Source of the DNA: Candidatus Woesearchaeota archaeon
Lineage (GTDB): Archaea > Nanobdellota > Nanobdellia > Woesearchaeales > WJKR01
DNA: 22,968 nt
Assembly: GCA_014729015.1 (NCBI GenBank)
Contig: WJKR01000008.1
Span: 1-22,968, forward strand
Direction: 5' to 3'
In this document: in pieces, positions 21,575 to 22,968 of the stretch
Layout of the letters: the number at the start of each line of letters is the position of its first letter
How positions within the stretch are numbered: position 1 is the stretch's first letter
Made by a program: the position numbers and the translations under genes
Notes under the pieces: generated by a model
What the model was told of the DNA's origin: nothing
Seen by the model: only the letters and a program-made list of their open reading frames with translations
The model's database searches: none

Positions 21575-21583
21575 CTATAAAAA
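21575..21583 (-). promoter_or_regulatory. TATA box of the DUF192 gene
   Basis: TTTTTATAG on the minus strand, 27 nt from ATG 21552. It lies in the 41-nt gap after the upstream membrane-protein gene. Confidence 0.55.
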
Positions 21584-21593
21584 CCTTTGCGCT

Positions 21594-22586
21594 TCACCCG
21601 CAAGGACTGGAGGAGAGGTTGTCCAGCTCGTAGTCGTCCATGTGGCCCTGGTCCAGCCTGAACCAGTCAGGCGTGTAGATCATGTTCTGTACCTGGCACC
21701 GGTCGGTACTGTTGTCAGGGCCCGCGGAGAAATAGATGTGGTCGACGACGCCCCTGTCCGACTTGACCACGACGCCCTGGTCTGACAACGCCGGCAAGTA
21801 CACGAGGCTCTCGATGCCGAGCGGGGATGAGGAGAGGTTGTTCGTGAACCGCTGGACAAAGCTCGGCGCCCCTGATGATTCCCGGTAATACGATCCTTCA
21901 AGGAATTCCTTGAGGACGGCGGTGTCGTTGTCATCGTCTACGTAGCCCTCCGGGGGCAAGGCATACTCGTTGATCATGTTCGGCACCCTGCCGAGCGTGT
22001 TGACCGTGTAGAGCGGGTCCTTGAGCCCATAGATGGGCACTTCGGTGTCGAACCGCTCGGTATAGTTCCACCACGACTCGTGAAGGTTGTCAGCGACGAT
22101 GAAGGAGCCGGTGAAGCGGACAAGCACCACCCACGGCGTGGATTGCTCGATCGTCACGTTCGTGATGTTCACCGTGAGGTTAAGACCTATCCGTTGCGCC
22201 TGCACGCGGACCCGCTCGATGTAGTCGGTGAAGCTCGCGTTCTCCATGATGAACAGATCGGTGCCGTTGTAGCTGCCCTGGAGAAAGACCACCCTGAACG
22301 ATTCCTCCATGGAGGACTGGTTGTCGAAGAACGTTCCTCGCTGGGACAGGTACTCCTCGACGCCGATGAGCGAACGGAACCCTGAGATGAACGCCGCTCG
22401 GTCGAGGTCTTCGTGCAGGTCGGCGACGAAGTCATCCATGGTGTGCACGCGCAGCGAGATGACCTCTTGCTCGTCCTGGTACTGGTAGCCTTGGAAGGTG
22501 AGGAAGAGCGCGGCGAAGAGGGCGACGAAGATGACGGCCAGGAACAAGTACAGGACGCCGTGCTTCGACCGGGGGATTACTGCCAT
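21594..22586 (-). CDS. Single-pass surface protein, rich in glycosylation sites
   Basis: 330 aa. A short basic start (MAVIPRSKHG) is followed by one hydrophobic helix at about 11-31 and a long extracellular part. That part has 11 N-x-S/T sequons (e.g. NGT, NAS, NLT, NIT, NVT, NYT, NST), and a DLDRAAFISGFRSLIG motif follows the membrane segment. This architecture (N-terminal helix, long outer domain, next to a secretion ATPase) fits a minor pilin or pilus-associated surface protein; there is no clear prepilin cleavage site. ATG 22586 has GGGGTGG upstream and overlaps the preceding gene by 10 nt. The family is not recognised. Confidence 0.75.
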   Translation of the reverse strand: MAVIPRSKHGVLYLFLAVIFVALFAALFLTFQGYQYQDEQEVISLRVHTMDDFVADLHEDLDRAAFISGFRSLIGVEEYLSQRGTFFDNQSSMEESFRVVFLQGSYNGTDLFIMENASFTDYIERVRVQAQRIGLNLTVNITNVTIEQSTPWVVLVRFTGSFIVADNLHESWWNYTERFDTEVPIYGLKDPLYTVNTLGRVPNMINEYALPPEGYVDDDNDTAVLKEFLEGSYYRESSGAPSFVQRFTNNLSSSPLGIESLVYLPALSDQGVVVKSDRGVVDHIYFSAGPDNSTDRCQVQNMIYTPDWFRLDQGHMDDYELDNLSSSPCG

Positions 22587-22968
22587 AACTCCACCCCCAT
22601 GATGGCCGGCCCCCACAGGTAAGGCACATCGCTGACGAGGGAGACGATGATCTCGAGGTCTTCGGCGACGAGGTTGACGAACACGCGGCCGTCGTCGTCG
22701 AAGTCGAGCTGTTCCAGCAAGGTGTAGACGGCGATGTCGTACGCGTCCGCAGTGTAGTTCTCCGGGTCGTGCGAGGCGTTCGTGTACGCGCAATCCTTCG
22801 CTCCGGCGTAGAAGTCGGGCACGGTAAAGTTCTGGGACGTGCCGTCCTCGAACTCGACCGTCCATGAGCAGCCGACGGCCTCTTCCACCACGGTCGAGCG
22901 GGACGTAGATGAGTTGATGAAGCCGGTGTAGATGAGGGTGTTGTTGTCCGAGCAGCCCGTCGTGTTCA
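22577..22968 (-). CDS. Surface protein, 5' end outside the window
   Basis: 130 codons are in the window, ending at TAA 22577-22579. The frame stays open to the window edge. The sequence has six N-x-S/T sequons (NTT, NNT, NSS, NFT, NAS, NYT), cysteines in CSD, GCSW and DCAY that could form disulfides, and a C-terminus MGVELWQ. It has no membrane segment in the visible part; one may lie in the missing N-terminus, as in pilin-like proteins. It overlaps the next gene by 10 nt, so the two are one transcription unit. No family is recognised. Confidence 0.7.
   Translation of the reverse strand, partial: NTTGCSDNNTLIYTGFINSSTSRSTVVEEAVGCSWTVEFEDGTSQNFTVPDFYAGAKDCAYTNASHDPENYTADAYDIAVYTLLEQLDFDDDGRVFVNLVAEDLEIIVSLVSDVPYLWGPAIMGVELWQ

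Noticed and set aside
22587..22865. N-terminal extension of the 330-aa surface protein (93 Arg-rich codons)
   Set aside because: The extension overlaps the upstream surface-protein gene in another frame; ATG 22586 has a ribosome-binding site and starts a clean membrane anchor.

Overview
The window looks like a chromosome segment of an archaeon, most likely a small-genome DPANN lineage (Woesearchaeota/Pacearchaeota-like; this rank is inference). The archaeal assignment rests on eL43 (L37Ae), Rpo12, Pcc1/KEOPS, prefoldin beta, UPF0147, SRP54, NucS/EndoMS, a diphthamide-synthesis domain, archaeal TATA boxes 25-28 nt upstream of many start codons (leaderless mRNAs), and two tRNA genes with bulge-helix-bulge introns. 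The GyrB gene and the pilin start motif GQAAMEFLMTYGW fit DPANN.

Layout. 1-542: start of a secreted lipoprotein gene (minus) and one small possible gene. 543-6277 (plus): gyrB; SRP54 with a zinc-ribbon protein; then a 704-residue fusion of a glutamine-dependent asparagine-synthetase-like enzyme with a Dph6-type diphthine-ammonia ligase. 6278-6820: a decayed stretch with two broken membrane-protein genes and a tRNA-Thr(CGT) that appears to carry a 20-nt intron in the D arm. 6821-9072: small zinc-ribbon protein, unknown helical protein, M50 metalloprotease (minus), small membrane protein (plus), NucS (minus). 9195-10529 (plus): intron-containing tRNA-Pro(TGG) leading into eL43-rpo12-pcc1-pfdB-UPF0147. 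10530-15451: MscS-like protein, then a carbon-metabolism island with divergent rpe and rpiB and an eno-tktN-tktC operon (minus). 15548-22968 (all minus): type IV pilus/Tad-like secretion locus with two partly seen or single-pass glycosylation-site-rich surface proteins, DUF192, a winged-helix/coiled-coil protein, a secretion ATPase, two separate T2SF membrane proteins and a major pilin with its own promoter and terminator.

How the parts work together. The ribosomal/KEOPS operon and the tRNAs serve translation. Rpe, RpiB and split transketolase give a non-oxidative pentose phosphate branch, placed with enolase. The minus-strand block should build a surface filament: the ATPase drives assembly on the two membrane platform proteins, and the pilin is the likely subunit. 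Signals worth a second look are the AsnB-Dph6 fusion, the D-arm tRNA intron, the palindromes around the gyrB promoter, and the pilus locus with its extra components. No CRISPR array, insertion sequence or rRNA was seen.
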